A stretch of DNA of 64,000 nucleotides from Emydura subglobosa (lineage: Eukaryota > Chordata > Testudines > Chelidae): contig ML680053.1 in assembly GCA_007922225.1 (NCBI GenBank), positions 13,895,877-13,959,876 of the forward strand. The letters are read 5' to 3'. Numbering within the stretch: position 1 is the stretch's first letter; the number at the start of each line of letters is the position of its first letter. The notes below the pieces were generated by a model, which was not told the origin of the DNA, made no database searches, and saw nothing but the letters and a program-made list of their open reading frames with translations. This document shows, piece by piece, positions 24,137 through 34,781 of this stretch. The translations under genes were made by a program, and so were the position numbers.

Positions 24137-24487
24137 TCCATAAATGTAGTATCTGAGCACCTCACAATCTGTAATGTATTTACCTTCACAACACAGTTGT
24201 GTGGTTGGGCAGTGCTATTATCTCCATTGGACTCATGAGGAACTGAGGCACAATTCGTGGGATGCTCAAAAAGCCTAACTTCTATTTAGGCTCCTATCTT
24301 CCATTGGGAGAAACTATGGCCCAGGTCCTCAATGTCCCCCCTCGATGTCTTCAATGCTATTTAAGTATTTAACTTATATACTTTTGAAGATCTAGGCCTC
24401 AGTGATTGCCTAAGGTCACAGAAGAAGTCTGTATAGGGGAATCCAGGTCTCCTGAGTCCCAGACTGGAAACATCATTCTTCCTCTTG
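24137..24487 (-). mobile_element. tRNA-derived SINE, reverse orientation, with an internal fold-back
   Basis: In plus-strand order: GTATCTGAGCACCTCACAAT, TTATCTCCATTGGACTCATG, GAACTGAGGCACA, then after an interruption CTAAGGTCACAGAAGAAGTC and GGGGAATCCAGGTCTCC. These are the reversed 3' tail, middle and tRNA head of the SINE. The interruption at about 24262-24340 carries AAGCCTAACTTC and TTTAGGCTCC, the fold-back family of 56143-56232. Confidence 0.75.
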
Positions 24488-25139
24488 GAAATCATGACAG
24501 CAAGACTTCCTACTGTCACTGGACAGACCTGTGACCAATCAGAGTTCAGGCAGTAACACAATAGAGAAGGATAATCAAATCTCATGTTTTTAGGGCATAA
24601 GGTAACTATTGATGTGGGGGGGCATATTTGGCTAAGGAACAGTTTCTAGTGGCATTGTCTATCTACCCAGAATAAATGAACTGTACCTATGAAACCGTCC
24701 ACCCAGACTGTGCTCTGAATAGCTAATGCATTCTTATGCAGTGCTCGCACCCTGTAGTGTGGAAAAGCCTGGTGCCATTTTGTAGTCAAGGGTATTGCAG
24801 CTCTACCACATCCCTAAGGTGGCCCCACCTCCTGTCCTATCCCTGCCGTCTCCCCAGTGCTGGCAGGGGTGAGCAACTCCTATGCAGGATTCCGCATGCT
24901 GTGCCTCCATCCCCTATGCTCATGGTGGAACCATTGAGCCAGAGATCTTCACATTCATGGAAGTTCCCCTAAATCACTGCTAAAGGCAAAATAAAAACAT
25001 TGCTGGACTCACATTCGGATCTGGTGGGGCAAACCTTGTGCCCCTGTGCTGCATTCACAATGTGCATATAGTTGGTGCTATTATTCTCAGAAAAATGAAT
25101 GTTCCTCTTCCACGATGAAGGTTATTGGCAGGTGCTGCA

Positions 25140-25255
25140 TACTCTTACACACAAAACTATCCCTGATTGATATGGGTGCTCTCATTGAAGCCAATGGGGC
25201 AACTCATAACTCTAGGGGCTACCCCCTGAGTAAGGATCCATAGGACCAGACCCTT
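25140..25255. repeat. Fold-back repeat, CATTGAAGCCAATGGGG core, copy 1
   Basis: Central palindromic core CATTGAAGCCAATGGGG with flanking arms CAAAACTATCC and CTGAGTAAGGATCC. Same family as 25610-25748. Confidence 0.5.
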
Positions 25256-25609
25256 GGAAGATGCAGTTCCATGTTCAGAAGGTGTTCTGGACTTAGCAGT
25301 GCTTAAACATTAAATGTTCTGATTTACCTGACATTTTCTATTTTATGCCTCCTCAGTACATTTTCACTGGCAAGGGAAATAACATTCATTGGCTTGGAAG
25401 CAGAGAAACGCCTGGAAAACAGATAACAATAAATGTAATCCAAACATCACTAAAATGTAACATCATTAAACAAAGCACAGCTTTTTGGTAGATAACTGCA
25501 TATGATGCAGATGATACATGCAGTTGGTATGGGTGACAGAAAGAGATATAGATGAATTACTGTACAATGCAACTTTTAAGCTGAAAACATTTGCCATTCC
25601 AAGCATACA

Positions 25610-25748
25610 GGGTCTGATTTTGCTCCCACAGAAGCCAAGAGGAAAAGTCCCATTTCTTTTGTTGGTTTGGTTTTGTTTGTTTGTATTACTCCACCCTATT
25701 CAGGCAAAACTCTCCGTTGCTTCAATGGGAGCTTTGACTAAGTAAAGA
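25610..25748. repeat. Fold-back repeat, copy 2
   Basis: Starts GGTCTGATTTTGCTCCCAC, includes GCAAAACTCTCC and TTCAATGGGAGCTTTG, ends CTAAGTAAAGATTTAAGG. Facing arms suggest a palindromic MITE. Confidence 0.5.
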
Positions 25749-26121
25749 TTTAAGGAGCTAGCCCTCTGTCAGTACTTGACCATAAGTGGCATTGAGATTG
25801 GCCCTCCCCTGGGAGAACAGATATCATGTTGCTAGTACAGAAATGTAAAAAGGCGGCTGTGTTCTTTTGCTGAGCCATGCTGTTGGCAGGTGTTGGAAGC
25901 CTGTTGGGAAATAATGGGTGACCTGCTGACTCGCTGCACAGTGTTAATTCCACCTTGGATATAAGGGAGGTGGGAGTGACCCTTTGTTCTTTTGAATCTA
26001 GCATCTAGGGCTAAGCAGTCTTAAGGGAGGGACTGCGAAGCCTAGTCAGAAGGGTTGGCACTCCCCTTTGCACAACAGAGCATACCTCTGGCCAGGCTAT
26101 TTGTATCCCAGCTTTGGGAGA

Positions 26122-26693
26122 TGGAGAGGGTGGGGTGGGAGTGAGCCATGTTAGATATTTGAGTAGAGTTGCTGGACCCTTCACTACACAGTGGCCCTAC
26201 CCTTTCCCCCCCTACAGCTGGTGATGGGGGGTTACGTTGTTTGTTTGTGGTTCAAGCAGTATCCCAGGAAGTGGGATCACATTATGTGTGACTATTTTGG
26301 GAGCAGCTCTGCAAACGAGGTCAATACACCTCACCTGGAAGCATCTGGTGTACGGCTCTGAGGCCGTCAGAATTTAGCACATTCCACTGAGCTTGAGGAC
26401 TAGTCAGCCCACCCTCCAGGCAGATTAATGAGCCCAGCTGGTTTGCAATAGGATTGGCCAAAGGGCGCCAGCAGGCCTGCTTTTAAGTTTAGCAGATGGT
26501 TACTGGCTGTTCAACACTTATGCTTGCAGCTGCAATCATGGCTGTGCCTGCTTTGTTCTTGCCCTGCTTCAGTCTGCTCCAGCCATGCTTCCCTGCTTGG
26601 TCCTGACTCCCGCTCTGCCCCTTGACTCCAGTTCCTAGAGCCTGACTCCTGCTCCAACCACTAGGCCTGACCACCCACACCCTGGTCGTGACA
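26122..26693 (+). mobile_element. LTR-like segment with CCAAT motif and CTGAC-rich end
   Basis: The right end reads CCTGGTCGTGACA, a plausible LTR terminus, after a pyrimidine-rich run of CTGACTCC-type units. Upstream stand GGATTGGCCA near 26451 (inverted CCAAT) and a TTTTAAG TATA-like box near 26479. If the start is TG at 26122, GAGA flanks both sides, but that 4-bp match could be chance. Similar CTGAC-rich tails occur near 55560-55700, 57100-57495 and 63545-63780. Confidence 0.4.
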
Positions 26694-27195
26694 GAGATGT
26701 GATACTGAAATAGATGGACCTCAGATCTGATCCAGTCTGGCAATCCCTCTGTAATATTACCATAGAGTGGCTATGCTAATACCTGTATTGAGACTCTGAG
26801 CATGCCCTGTATGTAAAACTCTGCATGGAAACAAAATCTGTATCTGCATCCGATCTGTGGTCCGCAAACCTGGTCCACAGATGATAAAAGGATACCTGCA
26901 GATTTGCAGGGCTCTACCAGGATGACCAGAAGCCGCAGCTGACTCACACTGACCCAAGTGCTCATGAAGTTAATAAAAGCAGGGCTGCCTTCTCTTGAAC
27001 CTACCGCTTTCCTGAGTGTTTTCTAACCAGCATACCCCTGATCACATGGAGCAGGAATAGCCGACCAGTGGCCCTGAATATCTACCATGGAAATTACACC
27101 TCGTGACCTTTCCCAGTGACCAGGAAATATAATCCGCAATTAAACTCAGCCTCCGAAATATTTTTGCTTCCAGTTCACAGCCCTGAATGAGCTTA

Positions 27196-27453
27196 GGATA
27201 TGTCTATACTGCAATACCCGGGTGTGACTGCAGCTCAAGCAGACAGACCTAAGTTAGCCGTAATCTAGCCACTGCAGCTCGCATTTCAGTACAAGCCATA
27301 CAAGCCTGCCCGGAGTCCTGGGTAATTACTTGTGGGCTAAAGCACGTGCTGCTGTGACGTCACTGTTCTGGTTTGAGCTACCTAGATTACAGCTAGCTCA
27401 GATCTGTCTGCATGAGCTGCAGTCATGCTCCAGGATTGCAGTAGATGCATACC
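27196..27453. mobile_element. Fold-back MITE with ~70-bp inverted arms
   Basis: A 258-bp element whose left arm, starting GGATATGTCTATACTGCAA, is mirrored by the right arm, whose reverse complement starts GGTATGCATCTACTGCAAT. The arms stay alignable for about 70 bp (shared CATG/GTGACTGCAGCTCA and CAGACAGA, about 80% identity by eye). TTA precedes the left end and TTC follows the right. The rest is a loop with no frame. Confidence 0.75.
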
Positions 27454-27624
27454 TTCGGAATGAAGCCCTGACAGCTAACAAATAGATTGCCAATGAAGTG
27501 GGTTCAAGTTTCATAACAATAACTGGGCAGAGCTCTTAAACTACCTCACCTCCTCATGCGCACACAGCTAAAGAGACTCCAATGCTCACACTCTTTCTTG
27601 TCTGTATTTTTCATATGTACAAAT

Positions 27625-28422
27625 TGTGAGCTGTTATGTCATAATGTTAAGAATAGTGCTATAGCATAATGTTATGAAGACTGGATGGGACCTGGTCAGT
27701 GAGGGGAAGCTATTGTATATGGAGGATGGTGGAATGTTTAGTATATGCATATAATGTTTAAATTCAGTGGGATCTGGACAGGAAGGAGACACGATGGCTT
27801 CCCAGAGAAGAACACAAAAGCACACATTTTAAAGACAATGGCCTGTCAGGCCCTAGGCTGAAGTGACACACATGTTTTGCCAGGCTGGGGAGCAAGAGCT
27901 GAAAAAGGCTCTAGACAGTTAAAAATGTCTTGATCCCGCAAAAAGGAGGAGGGGGTGAGTTGCCAGGGGCTGAGTAGGATGTGTGAATGAGTTCTGAGAG
28001 AGAAAGGCTCTGTAGAAGAGTCTATAGAGAGTGAGTGCTATCAAGGTCCCCCTGTGGAAGATGATCAAACACCTGGTAAGATGGATATGCATGTAATGTT
28101 TGTTGTTTTTTTAGATATTTTTTCTCTGAAATTCTTTTGTTCTAAATAAATGATACTTTGTTTAAATAGACCATTTGGTCACTGATGACCACTTTTATTG
28201 CCACACAGGGAACAGAATGGCAGGGTCTGAGCCCAAATCAGACCAGCTGAGGTAATCATGGTTAGTACCGGGGATTGCAACTTAGTACCCAGTCTGAGTG
28301 AGAGAACCATGTGATTCCACCTATAGCTCAGGTGATGTCTAGAGGCCGGACACCTGAGAAGGGAATGCACTCAACCAGACCAGGAGGCTGTCAGAAGTAC
28401 AGTTAATGCAGTAACTGTGACA
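27625..28422 (+). mobile_element. Solo LTR (798 bp) with CAAAT target duplication
   Basis: Starts TGTGAGCTG and ends CTGTGACA, with exact 5-bp duplications CAAAT at 27620-27624 and 28423-28427. The TG...CA ends, the duplication and the absence of a partner LTR or internal region make it a solo LTR left by recombination. A polyadenylation signal AATAAA stands at about 28145 followed by a T-rich tract, so R-U5 would be about 280 bp. No gene remains. Endogenous retrovirus or Gypsy origin cannot be told apart from the LTR alone. Confidence 0.8.
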
Positions 28423-28429
28423 CAAATAT

Positions 28430-30350
28430 TTTCTAACTGGCAAATAATTAACAAAGTCTCCCAGACAGAAATAAAATTCTAGCCTGATTTTCTCTCTCTC
28501 TGAGCTTGCTACTACACTGGTTAGAATCTTTGTTCTCTGGAGCTCAGTGATTTAATATACCGTAACAAACGTTGCTTCATTCTTCAGATTTCAAGATATG
28601 TTACAATTTTACAACTGTACTTACAAAATGGGCAGAAGAAAGCTCAGAGGGGGCCACTAAATAGCAATCTCTTTCAAAGTATTGTTCCTAATTGGAGACC
28701 TGCATTAATAAACTAAACAGGACAAAAAACAGAAGAGTTCCCATGAGCTAGTTCAGTAATGAACCTATCCCGGTCTCACATATTTGAAATGTTGATGCTT
28801 CTGCTGCCTTTTTATTCAGTTGCCTTTGGCTTTCCAAAACACTTCCCACTGACAGTTTGACATGTGGATTCTATATTATCTCTTAGACTTGCTGCACTTT
28901 AGTTTCATAGTATTTTTTTAAGAAAACATTAAGAGATATTGAGCATGTTTCTACCTTATTAGTGACAGTGAAAACTCACCAAATTCCAAACTGTTTTCAG
29001 TGTTCAGTTCTAAACTTGGCATGTGTGTGCGCCCATGCACACGCACACACACAAACACACGCTCTCTTTTATATGGGGTATAAATAGTTACGTTAGTTGT
29101 GGTTATTTGCATATCCTGTCTCACTTCTAAATTTCACTGTCCAGACTGCTTGTTGTGTTTTTCTTATACAGTTTTAGCCCCTTGATGCCTGTTTAAAAAG
29201 AGCTGTACTGAGTCCGCAGAAAATTAACCATCGATCTGCATCAAAACAAGGAAATGAAATGAGGGATTCACGCCCACCTCCACTTCCTGAATGATATTTG
29301 CCACCATCTATAGTTTGGCTAAGAAAACACATGCTTGGATCAGTTGTCAGAAGCAAATGAGAAATCCACATGACCTGTCGGTGCACCAGTTAGTCACTGA
29401 GGCTCTGCCATAGAAATGACTGGTGGGAGGAAAGCTGCATAACAGATCTCCTTCCCTTCCCCAAAATCATATTGTGGTACTGCGGGCAGGGTTTGTCCCA
29501 CAACAGCCTGAGTTCCCCCAGAGCCAATTAGCTTCCCTGAGATCTGCACATCAACTTGCAGGAGAAAGATACCCTTTCTTCTTGAGAAGCCCAGCTCCAA
29601 CAGAGATTTCTGCTAGGCCTCCCCTGGCTGGAGCTTTCTAGTCCACTATGCTATGGGATGGCTTGGGCTATAATACCTTCTGTGAGTTACCTGGGTTGGA
29701 ATAGTGTAAGAACCTAAGGACCGCGTGTGAAATCCTCAGTCAATGGGAGTTTTGTGATTGGCTTCATGGAAGCCAGGATTTCAACCCATATGTTGGGATG
29801 ATACTGGTACCAGCAGGGGAGATCTGTGTTTGGATATTGGGGACATGAACTAGCCCCAGGTGAACATTTAAAGACCAAATGCTTTCCAAATGTACAGATC
29901 ACAACAGTAAATCAAGAGGGAAAAATATTTTGCAATAAAAAACCAAACCGAAAATAATGTTAGAAAACGGTCTGTTTCGCAGAAAGTAAATAATAAAAAT
30001 AGCAACAACTCAGATTCATCCCAAGGGTAACTCAAATGAGGCCAGTGAAGTTATCCCCAGAATGAATCTGGCCTAGCATATTTATACATTTCCTTTATAT
30101 CACATCCTCTTTCTTAATCTTTAGTGTTCATTATAAGTTTTATATATGTTTTGTATTTATTTTTTGCCTTTTAACTCAGGTCTGAGAATTACTAACATGC
30201 AGGTTTATTACTATTTAGTGCCATTTCTGCTGGTATTGTAATTATCTGTTTATGCTTCATGAAGGCTTTATGTGGTTTTAGATATTACTATATGTATGTT
30301 CATTTAGGTTCTATGTCTATTTCAAAGTTACTGTCAATTGCAAAAGAATA
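28430..30350. other. Mostly unassigned sequence
   Basis: Holds a CA-rich alternating purine-pyrimidine tract at 29021-29062 and a possible fold-back fragment near 29734-29790 (CAATGGGAGTTTTGTG). Otherwise I recognise no gene or repeat. Confidence 0.4.
29021..29062. repeat. Imperfect (CA)n / Z-DNA-prone tract
   Basis: Alternating GTGTGTGCGCCCATGCACACG followed by CACACACACAAACACAC. Mostly alternating purine-pyrimidine. Confidence 0.8.
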
Positions 30351-30353
30351 ATT

Positions 30354-30549
30354 TATGTATTCTGTAATAAATAATAGAATATATATATAAATATAGTCTA
30401 TGTAATTAAATATATGTGTGTGCATATACCTATGTATTCTGTAATAAATATATATGTGCATACATATATGTATTCTGTAATAAATAATAGAATGTGTATA
30501 TATAAATATATTATTATATGTAATTAAAAATATATATGCACATATATAT
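30354..30549. repeat. AT-rich minisatellite, three units
   Basis: Three head-to-tail copies each begin TATGTATTCTGTAATAAAT, at 30354, 30431 and 30467. The first is 77 bp, the middle one is only 36 bp, and the last is about 83 bp. Inner parts share TAATAGAAT and TGTAATTAAA, so the middle copy looks like a deletion product. Flanks are AT-rich. Confidence 0.8.
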
Positions 30550-30627
30550 TTAATTTAAATGAATATTTTGTTTTCTGTTGTGCCCTCCCTGCACACCCCA
30601 ACATGCTCTAAACATGATGATTCAACT

Positions 30628-30702
30628 AATTACTATCCAGTCCAGTTTACAGACAGATAAAGAGGCCAGAGAAGTAAAGTGTGTTGCTCAAAGATACTCA
30701 GT
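30628..30702 (-). mobile_element. SINE fragment, reverse orientation
   Basis: CCAGTTTACAGACAGATAAA and GAAGTAAAGTGTGTTGCTCA are the reversed SINE phrases for 'cccatctgtaaa' and 'gggcaagtcac'. It abuts a forward SINE at 30712. Confidence 0.55.
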
Positions 30703-30711
30703 ATGATACTT

Positions 30712-30915
30712 ACTCAGTAAGTCAGCCACTGACTTCCTGGGTGGCGTTGGCCAAGGAACTTTGCCTCTGTGTGCCAAAGCTCCTCACCTGTAAAAAGGTA
30801 ATAATACTTCCTTACCTGATGGGTATTATAAGGAAAAGTACATGAAAGATTTTGACGTGCTTTAAGATCTACTGATAAATAGAGCTATGTAAGAGTTGGA
30901 TATTATTATTCAAAG
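30712..30915 (+). mobile_element. tRNA-derived SINE lacking its head
   Basis: GCCACTGACTTCCTGGGTGG, CTTTGCCTCTGTGTGCC, CCTCACCTGTAAAAAGG, then TTTTGACGTGCTTTAAGATC and a TATTATTATT tail. The tRNA-like 5' head is missing, and a reversed SINE piece lies where it should be. Confidence 0.75.
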
Positions 30916-31796
30916 CTGAATAAAGACTTTCCATTACCTCCAATAGGGTTTTGATCAAGCCCTCAGTCTGCAACCCACCATGAAGCAGAACCCAGTCTCC
31001 TGAAACTAAGCTCTTCTATTAACAGTCTGGAAAATTATATCCTATAAATATATGATGAATTTCATTTTTTTTTTCCTGCAGCAGAAAGTAGGATACTAAA
31101 TTTCAGTTGTTGCTGTGGTGACCCAAGGGATAGTTAGCTCCCCAGCCCATGAAAAGAGAAATTGCTCTTGCAAATTTCTCACTGGTCCATCTGTTGCTGA
31201 ATGAGATTTTGTATCATTTACTGTATGGTAGCTCATAACTCCTGCCAGCCACCAGTTACAGTAGATGAGCACTATACTCTAACAGTAAACAATATCATTG
31301 ACACTGAAAACAATCTAATGTGCTGTGCCACCTGCTGCGCAGAGTACATTTTCTGTACAGATTCATAACTGAGTTAGAACTGCAATATGAACCAGTGTGA
31401 ACCAAACTATGAAAACAGACTGAGGTGTATTTATATCAGAAAACTATCACGTTATCAGCTAACATTTATTAAAATTGCAATAGAGCTCAGAGATCCCAGG
31501 CCAGGATTATTTTCCTAGTGTGCTACATGTTGTATGAACATGCAGTCAGAGTCAGTCCCTGTCTCTGAGAAGTTTATAATCTAACCACTGAGTTTTGCAG
31601 AGCTCTGCTTCTAAGCTTCAAAGGCCTTTAGTAAATGAACCAGCTTTTTGGTTCCTGTAGTCAAGAGCTCATGCCCAACAACCTGGGTGTCCCCTTCAGA
31701 TTCTTTTGACTGAGCCACATCTAATTGAATACATTGTGGCTGGGCATCTGCCCTGCACTGGCCAGGAAGGGGTTAAGAGGGCCAGTGGTGAAGCAG

Positions 31797-31852
31797 CCAA
31801 TGGGAAGGAGCTGCGGAATAGCCAATCAGGGTCGAGAAACCCAGTATAAAAG
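31797..31852 (+). promoter_or_regulatory. LTR core promoter: two CCAAT boxes and a TATA box
   Basis: GCCAATGGG, then GCCAATCAGG 25 bp later, then GTATAAAAGGG 23 bp further on. Order and spacing are those of a Pol II core promoter, and all three motifs match consensus. If active, transcription would start near 31875-31882 and run into the CCTTG array. Activity is not shown by sequence. Confidence 0.65.
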
Positions 31853-31895
31853 GGAGCTGCCAAGGCCTGCAATCCCAGGAATTTGGGGAGCCGAG

Positions 31896-32015
31896 CCTTG
31901 CCTTGCCTTGCCTTGCCTTGCCTTGCCTTGCCTTGCCTTGCCTTGCCTTGCCTTGCCTTGCCTTGCCTTGCCTTGCCTTGCCTTGCCTTGCCTTGCCTTG
32001 CCTTGCCTTGCCTTG
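31896..32015. repeat. (CCTTG)24 perfect microsatellite
   Basis: Exactly 24 uninterrupted CCTTG units, 120 bp. A 5-bp unit shifts frame each copy and this one contains no stop on either strand, so all six frames are open. The plus strand gives a Pro-Cys-Leu-Ala-Leu repeat and the minus strand a Gln-Gly-Lys-Ala-Arg repeat. Perfect uniformity suggests recent growth. Confidence 0.97.
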
Positions 32016-32519
32016 GGGGAAGGAGGTCAGCACCTGGAATAGAGCAGTGGTGGACTGCTGGAGTTTTGCAGAGCAGATGCCCTGATACAAGGATGGAAGA
32101 GGTACTGGGGCTGTGGGGAAGTGGCCCAGGGAAGCCTGTTGAGGAGTGGGGGGGGGAGGTGGTGAAAGCTGGCAGCACATAGGGTCCCTGGGCTGGGGCC
32201 TGGAATAATGGGTGGGCCTGGGTTCCTTCCCACCTTCCCCAGACAGTTGTTGGAGTGGTAGTAGACTGTAGTGGCCACTGAATTAAGTGGCAGAACCAGG
32301 ACTGCAGAACCCCCCCTGGAGGGGGGGAACACAGATTCTGGCTTGGCCAGAGGATCAAGTCAGGAAGAGGTGATGGGTCCCGATGACAGTGAGAAGGACT
32401 ACTGGTGAACCCCCAGGAAGAGTGAAGGAGCACAGGCTGTGGACATAGGGGCCTGCTTGAGCTATTCCCCAGATCACCAGCAGGAAGTAAGTGCCAGTGC
32501 AGTGAGTATGTCACAACAT

Positions 32520-33344
32520 GTAAAACTGAATATTTTAGAGGGGTGGGGAATAATCTTTTCTTGCTGGGGATAAAAACAAACAGGAGCTAAATCACCCTTG
32601 AGGCATTCCCAAGCAGAAAAATGATGGAGAGATTCCTTTGGTAAAAACAGCTAGTTTGCCTCTCAACTGCAACATGTAAACGGAGACATTTTAACATACT
32701 CATAAAAGCTAATGGCCAAACACTATAGCAGAGTCCATTACAAAGGCAGGACTGTCCTAGTAAAACTGAAACATCTGTTCACCTTATTCCAGGGGCCACA
32801 CTAACCCTTTACTAATGTTTTCCTTTTCTGCAAAGCTCTGTGCAGAAGAACAGGCTGGCTTCATCAGGATGGCAATTCTGTCATTTCTTAGTACAGATCA
32901 TGAATTCCTAGACTTGCTCAGTTCTTGTCAGGCTCAGCAGCAGAATTCAAAACATTTCCAAAAGAGAACCACAATCCCAACACCCTCACACTGCCCCCCA
33001 GAGATGATGGTTTATGGCCTTGTGTGGCGGTTTAGTACAAACTGTCATCTCCCGTTTATTTTTCATAAAGGAAATATGCAGCTCCATTTTAATCTAGCAA
33101 CAGTGTAGATATCAGTGCAAACAACGTACCTCCTACCTTGTCTAAAATGCATGTCCGGGTGATCTTAAATCCATCAGTAACTGCTCTGGTTGCATTGGCT
33201 TAACTGGCTGCCAGCAAAATTCTTGGAATGTAATAAACCCTCCAATGGGAGTTACTTTATTTCCTTTCTGCTGCAGTGTGCTGCTCAGGACAATTTAATT
33301 CTCTAGGGTGCTATCTGCTGCAGGAGCAGGAGAGATGAAATGAG
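32520..33344. other. No recognised gene or repeat
   Basis: A 97-codon plus frame at 32815-33108 has no domain I recognise. No repeat family is supported. Confidence 0.35.
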
Positions 33345-33470
33345 AACTTTTGAGAGGCAGCATAAACTAATGAAGACCTTGGTTTTATTCCCACCTCTGT
33401 CACTTATCTGCTCTGTGACCTTGGCAAGTCACTTCACCTTAGTGCTGCTCTTTCTCCTCCATCCTTTGGA
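33345..33470 (+). mobile_element. tRNA-derived SINE, truncated by an LTR
   Basis: GAGAGGCAGCATAAACTAAT, TTATTCCCACCTCTGTCACT, CTCTGTGACCTTGGCAAGTC and ACTTCACCTTAGTGCTGC follow SINE order, then the sequence stops exactly where the minus-strand LTR begins. Confidence 0.7.
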
Positions 33471-34492
33471 TGTTTTGCAGCAACGAGGGCGGGGTTCAAT
33501 ATCCAGGTTCTCCTTTCAACAATACAACACACAACCAGCTCAAGCCCTCACCTAGTAACCTGGTGCCTCTAGAGGCAATACTTCCCCTCTTGCAAACACA
33601 GAGACTGAGTGTAGGAAAGAGACTTTTAATAAAGGAGAGAATTTCCCCAGCATTAACTTGGGGAAATGCCACAAGCAGGATTCACACCCATTAAAACCAT
33701 GAACAAAACACCCAGCAGGGAGTACATAGGGCAGTTTCCTTTTGCTTCAGGTTCTTAAGTCCAGCAACAAGAAGTTCCTTTAATGTGCCCTTCCTTTCAC
33801 AGCATCCCATCCATTGGTGTTGTCCTTAGTCAGGACAGACTCAGTCTAGAGACACAGCTGCAGAGTTCAGCTCTCACCCTGTTTAGTGGGAGGGGGGAAG
33901 AAGATCCCTTGCTCAATCCGCTGTCCAACAGCTATGATTCAGCCTCCCTGCCAGCGGCCCACCACTCCACCAGCCGCCCTCCTGGCCACTCCCCTGCTAT
34001 CTGCCCTGCTGTCTGCTTTGCTAGCTGATCTGCCAGCCACTCTGCTGCACACCATCACTTTCTGCTACCACTTGCTTCCTCCATGTGACCTCACTGGGTC
34101 AGTCTCTTGAGGTTCCACCCAGCTCTCAGTGATTGTCAGCTCTTAGTGGGTGACCCTCAGTGCTGAGGAACTTAACTCTCAGCACTTAACAAAACAAACT
34201 CATAATGGAATCTTAATTAGCTCTATCTTTGAACAGTGGGAGTGGAAGGTTAAAGCCTGCCTGGGGCTCTTAGGCAGAGCCCACACTTCCAAATAGGAAT
34301 GTCTGTCCCTGCCTCCTATCAACCTACATAGGGCTCTGGCATCTGAGTCCCTTGCTTAGCCAGTTCTGGTCAGATGATAGTGACCCTTTGAGCTGAACAA
34401 GCTAAGCACAGTTCTGCTGTCCTTTGCTCATACAACAAGGGGAGCAACATTTCATTACTGCATTTAACACTAAAGTGATTTGTAACCCAACA
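33471..34492 (-). mobile_element. LTR (about 1.0 kb), minus strand
   Basis: On the minus strand it begins TGTTGGGTTACAAATCAC and ends CTGCAAAACA. A TTTATTAAAAG signal (plus 33624-33634) sits about 155 bp before the 3' end, as expected for polyadenylation in an LTR. No matching target duplication is seen (TTGGA on one side, CAGG on the other). It contains a CTGCC/AGCCAC-rich stretch (33950-34060). No internal coding region is attached. Confidence 0.5.
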
Positions 34493-34781
34493 CAGGCCAG
34501 AGGGATCATTTGGGCAAAGTAGTCCCATCATTCTGAGCACCTAAGAAGGGTGGGTGAGCTCATGCAAATATAGTCTAGCCCTGGTGCCTGTTCCCCTCCC
34601 TACAGCCAGATCGGCAGGGGACAGCCCATTCAGTCCCTGCTTACATGCAATAGCAAAGGAGCTAAAACTGATATTCTGGCCTCTGGAGGAGTAACTGGGC
34701 ATGGGAAGCCTGTGCATGGATAAGAAAGGATTAGTTAGTACAGGCACAGATGGCTGGAAAAAGGGCTCTCTTCCTCCACTC

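Larger units (their letters stand above)
31735..32515 (+). mobile_element. Solo LTR (781 bp) with TATA/CCAAT promoter and CCTTG expansion
   Basis: Starts TGTGGCTGGG and ends GAGTATGTCACA, with inverted ends TGTGGC and GTCACA and 4-bp duplications ACAT at 31731-31734 and 32516-32519. U3 carries two CCAAT boxes (31797-31801 and 31822-31826) and TATAAAAG at 31845-31852. A perfect CCTTG array (31896-32015) follows 43 bp later, close to where transcription should begin. There is no gag, pol or env beside it. Large frames on both strands here, up to 272 codons on the minus strand, are created by the array and are not genes. Confidence 0.8.

Noticed and set aside
31696..32514. 272-codon minus frame and several plus frames across the CCTTG array
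   Set aside because: The 5-bp unit lacks stops in every frame, so the array alone opens about 40 codons in all six frames, and the rest is LTR sequence. No domain is present.
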